From NCBI GenBank assembly GCA_903924805.1, contig CAIYCZ010000091.1:1-16065 (forward strand): 16,065 bases of DNA, given 5' to 3'. Origin of the DNA: an uncultured delta proteobacterium. Its GTDB lineage: Bacteria; Desulfobacterota; WTBG01; CAIYCZ01. The notes below the pieces were generated by a model that was given only the letters and a program-made list of their open reading frames with translations, had not been told where the DNA came from and did not search any database. The position numbers and the translations under genes were made by a program. Positions within the stretch are counted from its first letter, which is position 1, and each line of letters starts with the position of its first letter. Positions 14,069 to 16,065 of the stretch are shown piece after piece.

Positions 14069-14097
14069 TATTTATCATATAGATATCAGGCTGTCAA
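14069..14097 (-). promoter_or_regulatory. Candidate promoter of the por-nuoEF operon
   Basis: A perfect TTGACA (14097-14092, minus strand) is followed after 17 nt by TAAATA (14074-14069). The -10 matches only 3/6; GATAAA at 15 nt spacing is an alternative. The position, about 45 nt before porG in the 139-nt recR-porG gap, fits. No clear terminator follows recR, so read-through from dnaX-ybaB-recR is also possible. Confidence 0.5.
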
Positions 14098-14166
14098 TAA
14101 CTTACCTTTTTAAGGACTTTCCCCGAAATTTTTTTAGTGCAGCGTTTATAGGGCGCATGGGGGATT

Positions 14167-14769
14167 TTATTTCATCTCACGCCTGCCGTCCAGCGCATTC
14201 CTGAGCGTCACCTCATCAATATATTCAATGTCCCCACCGCTCGGAACACCCTGCGCAATCCGGGTAATTTTCACGCCGCTGACGAGCAGCTGCTGTGAAA
14301 TATAGAGCGCAGTTGCATTACCGTTCACCGTGGGGTTGGTGGCTAAAATCACTTCCTTTATCTGATCGATGTCTATCCGCTGCACCAGCTCCCTGATTTT
14401 GAGCTGATCAGGGCCTATGCCTTCCAGCGGCGCAATAACACCCTGGAGGACATGATAGCGCCCCCGGTAATGGCTGGTCTTTTCAATGGCCATAAGGTCT
14501 CCGGGGCTCTCCACGACACAGAGCACTCCGGGGTCTCTTTTCGTATTGCTGCAGATGGAGCAGAGATCGCTATCACTGAAATTAAAGCACTTCCTGCACA
14601 GGCTGACTTTTTCCCTGACATCAATAATGCTTCTGGCAAGCTGCATGGCATCGACTTCCGGCTGGTTCATTATAAACAGCGCAAGCCGAATTGCCGTCTT
14701 TTCACCAATACCGGGAAGTCCTGAAAGGCATTGAATCAAGGTTTGCATAGGCTGAGGGCAATTCACCAT
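14167..14769 (-). CDS. recR: Recombination mediator RecR
   Basis: RecR works with RecO (and RecF) to load RecA on gapped DNA coated with single-strand-binding protein. The 200-residue length is normal. The N-terminal helix-hairpin-helix contains LSGLPGIGEKTAIRLA (15-30). The zinc finger is C58-x2-C61 ... C70-x2-C73 (CRKCFNFSDSDLCSIC). The Toprim domain has VLCVVESPGDLMAIE (82-96) and ATNPTVNGNATALYI, with Asn where many homologues have Glu in PTVEGEATA. C-terminal RIAQGVPSGGDIEYIDEVTL is typical. The ATG lies 6 nt after the ybaB stop with GAGAGG close by. dnaX-ybaB-recR is the classic order. Confidence 0.97.
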   Translation of the reverse strand: MVNCPQPMQTLIQCLSGLPGIGEKTAIRLALFIMNQPEVDAMQLARSIIDVREKVSLCRKCFNFSDSDLCSICSNTKRDPGVLCVVESPGDLMAIEKTSHYRGRYHVLQGVIAPLEGIGPDQLKIRELVQRIDIDQIKEVILATNPTVNGNATALYISQQLLVSGVKITRIAQGVPSGGDIEYIDEVTLRNALDGRREMK

Positions 14770-14775
14770 AACCTC

Positions 14776-15087
14776 TCATGTGGTAAGGCCTGGAATGCGC
14801 AGGCCTCCGGTAATTTTTTTCATTTCCTCCTGCATCAGTTCCCGGGAAGACCTGAGCGCCTCATTTACCGCAGCGGCCACCAGGTCTTCAAGCATGGGTA
14901 TATCATTGGGGTCCACCACTTCAGGGGAAATTTTAATAGAAACTATCTCCTGTTTTCCATTGGCAGTAACGTGCACCATCCCTCCCCCTGCTGTTGACTC
15001 TACGGTCTTGCGTGCAAGCTCTTCCTGTACCTGTTCCAGCTGCTCCTGAACTTTCTGAGCCTGCTTCATAATTTGTCCTATATTCAT
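14776..15087 (-). CDS. ybaB: YbaB/EbfC family nucleoid-associated protein
   Basis: 103 residues, normal for this small dimeric DNA-binding family. An N-terminal helix (MNIGQIMKQAQKVQEQLEQV) forms the coiled-coil tweezers, followed by the beta region GGGMVHVTANGKQEIVSIKI and the helix VAAAVNEALRSSRELMQEEM. The protein binds DNA with low sequence preference, and its gene lies almost universally between dnaX and recR. GAGGAGG seven nt before the ATG is a strong ribosome-binding site. It lies 61 nt after dnaX; nothing else is visible in that gap. Confidence 0.96.
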   Translation of the reverse strand: MNIGQIMKQAQKVQEQLEQVQEELARKTVESTAGGGMVHVTANGKQEIVSIKISPEVVDPNDIPMLEDLVAAAVNEALRSSRELMQEEMKKITGGLRIPGLTT

Positions 15088-15148
15088 TCCCTGACCTCCT
15101 CATGCATAAAACGTGATGCCCCCTTAAAAAGCTCTGGCGACATATCCT

Positions 15149-16065
15149 CTATACATCAGTCTTCACATCTATTATCTCGCCATCAAATGCATCTATAATC
15201 TTCTGCACTATGGGATTATGCAGCGCTTCCTGTTTCCGTTTCTTTTGTTCCTGGTCTTTTTTATTCTCCGAGCCTGAGGCTATGGTTTTTTTTTCGCTTG
15301 CGACAACCGTAATCCCCATTTTTCTTTTAAAAAATTCTTCACACAGACTTCTTATTTTTTTTTCTGTTTCACTGTCTCTCAGGTTTTCCAGAAAAAAAGA
15401 ATTGGCTGGGAGTTCAATTATAATTTCGTTATTCGCCCGCACCGTTATTTTCCCATGCTCAAGCTGGGAGGCAAGCGGAAGATTCTTCTGCCGGATAAAA
15501 TCCAAAAAACCGTGAGCGTCCTGGTCCCCCTCAGCTCCTGCGGATGCCATGCTGGTGCTTCCCTCGGCTCCCTGTGCGGCTGCTGGACGGGTGGAATAAA
15601 AACCCCTGCCCTGCTCTTCCCTGACCATAGCCGGTGGCTTCTGGCCGGGAGTGAACGGTGCGGTACCGGGTGTGCCCCCGCCGCCTTCTATCTTTTTCTG
15701 CAGTTCATCAAGCTTTTTGAGAGCCTCATCCAGCGGAAGCGTTTTTTTAATCGCGACTATCTCCAGAAAACACATTTCAAGGGCAATCTTTGGCAGGGCA
15801 GACCGGTTGATCTCTTCCTCTAAAGAAAACCACACCCGGACATATCTCTTCAGTTCATCCGCGGTTGCAAGAGAGGAAAGGCGCACCACCTCTTTTAAAT
15901 CCTCTTCCGGCACATTCATCCATGTTTCAGGATGGCTGCTCACTTTGGCAAGCATGAGATCCCGCAAATGCTCCAGATAGGCGTAATAAAACTGTCGTAT
16001 GTCCACACCGGATTCGTACATGGTGTTGAGGGACGCTATGCAGGCCTGCGCGTCTTCGGATAACA
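15149..16065 (-). CDS. dnaX: DNA polymerase III gamma/tau subunit DnaX, 3' part (cut by window edge)
   Basis: The frame stays open to the right edge, so 304 C-terminal residues are seen and the ATPase domains lie outside. The first ~110 residues match the clamp-loader collar (domain III): GVDIRQFYYAYLEHLRDLML and FSLEEEINRSALPKIALEMCFLEIVAIKK. A Gly/Pro/Ala-rich linker follows, then a C-terminal domain with FLDFIRQKNLPLASQLEHGK and a charged end closing with NPIVQKIIDAFDGEIIDVK, usual for DnaX. An ATG at 16021 is internal, not the start. Two A9 runs in the same phase (GAA AAA AAA Axx) at 15363-15355 and 15294-15286 could allow slippage and produce shorter forms. Confidence 0.93.
   Translation of the reverse strand, partial: LSEDAQACIASLNTMYESGVDIRQFYYAYLEHLRDLMLAKVSSHPETWMNVPEEDLKEVVRLSSLATADELKRYVRVWFSLEEEINRSALPKIALEMCFLEIVAIKKTLPLDEALKKLDELQKKIEGGGGTPGTAPFTPGQKPPAMVREEQGRGFYSTRPAAAQGAEGSTSMASAGAEGDQDAHGFLDFIRQKNLPLASQLEHGKITVRANNEIIIELPANSFFLENLRDSETEKKIRSLCEEFFKRKMGITVVASEKKTIASGSENKKDQEQKKRKQEALHNPIVQKIIDAFDGEIIDVKTDV

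Noticed and set aside
14101..14166. Possible terminator after recR (short CCTT-AAA-AAGG hairpin and an A/T run)
   Set aside because: The stem is only 4 bp and A/T-rich, and the T-run on the coding strand is not next to it, so it cannot be supported as an intrinsic terminator.
15149..16021. A complete short dnaX gene starting at the ATG at 16021
   Set aside because: The frame continues unbroken to the window edge with domain III-like sequence (LSEDAQACIASLNT), and the ATPase domains are missing, so the gene is simply cut.

Overview
The window is a gene-dense stretch of a bacterial chromosome of moderate GC content. Nearly everything is on the minus strand. The bL27 begins MAHKKAGG with no Firmicutes-type leader, a four-subunit 2-oxoacid:ferredoxin oxidoreductase sits with a HydB/HydC (NuoF/NuoE)-like pair, and HflKC is present. 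Together these suggest an anaerobic Gram-negative bacterium, perhaps Desulfobacterota/Syntrophia-like or Nitrospirota. The lineage is inference and was not tested by any search. I see no mobile element, CRISPR array, tRNA or rRNA.

Layout, in the direction of minus-strand transcription (right to left). (1) 16065-14167 holds the 3' part of dnaX (cut by the window edge), then ybaB/ebfC and recR, the classical clamp-loader/recombination-repair trio. (2) 14097-8686 holds a six-gene operon with its own candidate promoter (perfect TTGACA): porG, porD, porA, porB, nuoE-like, nuoF-like. Genes overlap by 1-4 nt or lie 1-12 nt apart, and the operon ends in a clean intrinsic terminator at 8711-8686. It encodes a complete pyruvate-type 2-oxoacid:ferredoxin oxidoreductase plus a HydBC-like NAD(P)H/FMN/Fe-S module, with no hydrogenase, NuoG or other partner gene before the terminator. 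(3) 8670-615 holds a second long transcription unit behind a TTGACA-18-AATAAT promoter: hflK, hflC, rpmA, proB, proA, nadD, rsfS, comF and a long-chain polyprenyl diphosphate synthase. This is the widespread rplU-rpmA-obgE-proB-proA-nadD-rsfS neighbourhood, but rplU and obgE are absent from it and hflKC stands in front. (4) A small plus-strand gene at the left (239-610), for a one-helix membrane protein, converges on the synthase gene with only 4 nt between the two stops.

The central unit couples 2-oxoacid oxidation (acetyl-CoA, CO2 and low-potential electrons) to a nicotinamide nucleotide through iron-sulfur and flavin centres. The left unit supplies membrane proteolysis control (HflKC), a ribosomal protein and a ribosome-silencing factor, proline synthesis, NAD synthesis and isoprenoid side chains.

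Four intergenic gaps of the left unit carry short, mutually unrelated inverted or tandem repeats (8560-8602, 6521-6552, 4923-5043, 3563-3645). The dnaX gene has two in-phase A9 tracts near its 3' end. The main points for follow-up are the porGDAB-nuoEF operon, the A9 tracts and the repeats.
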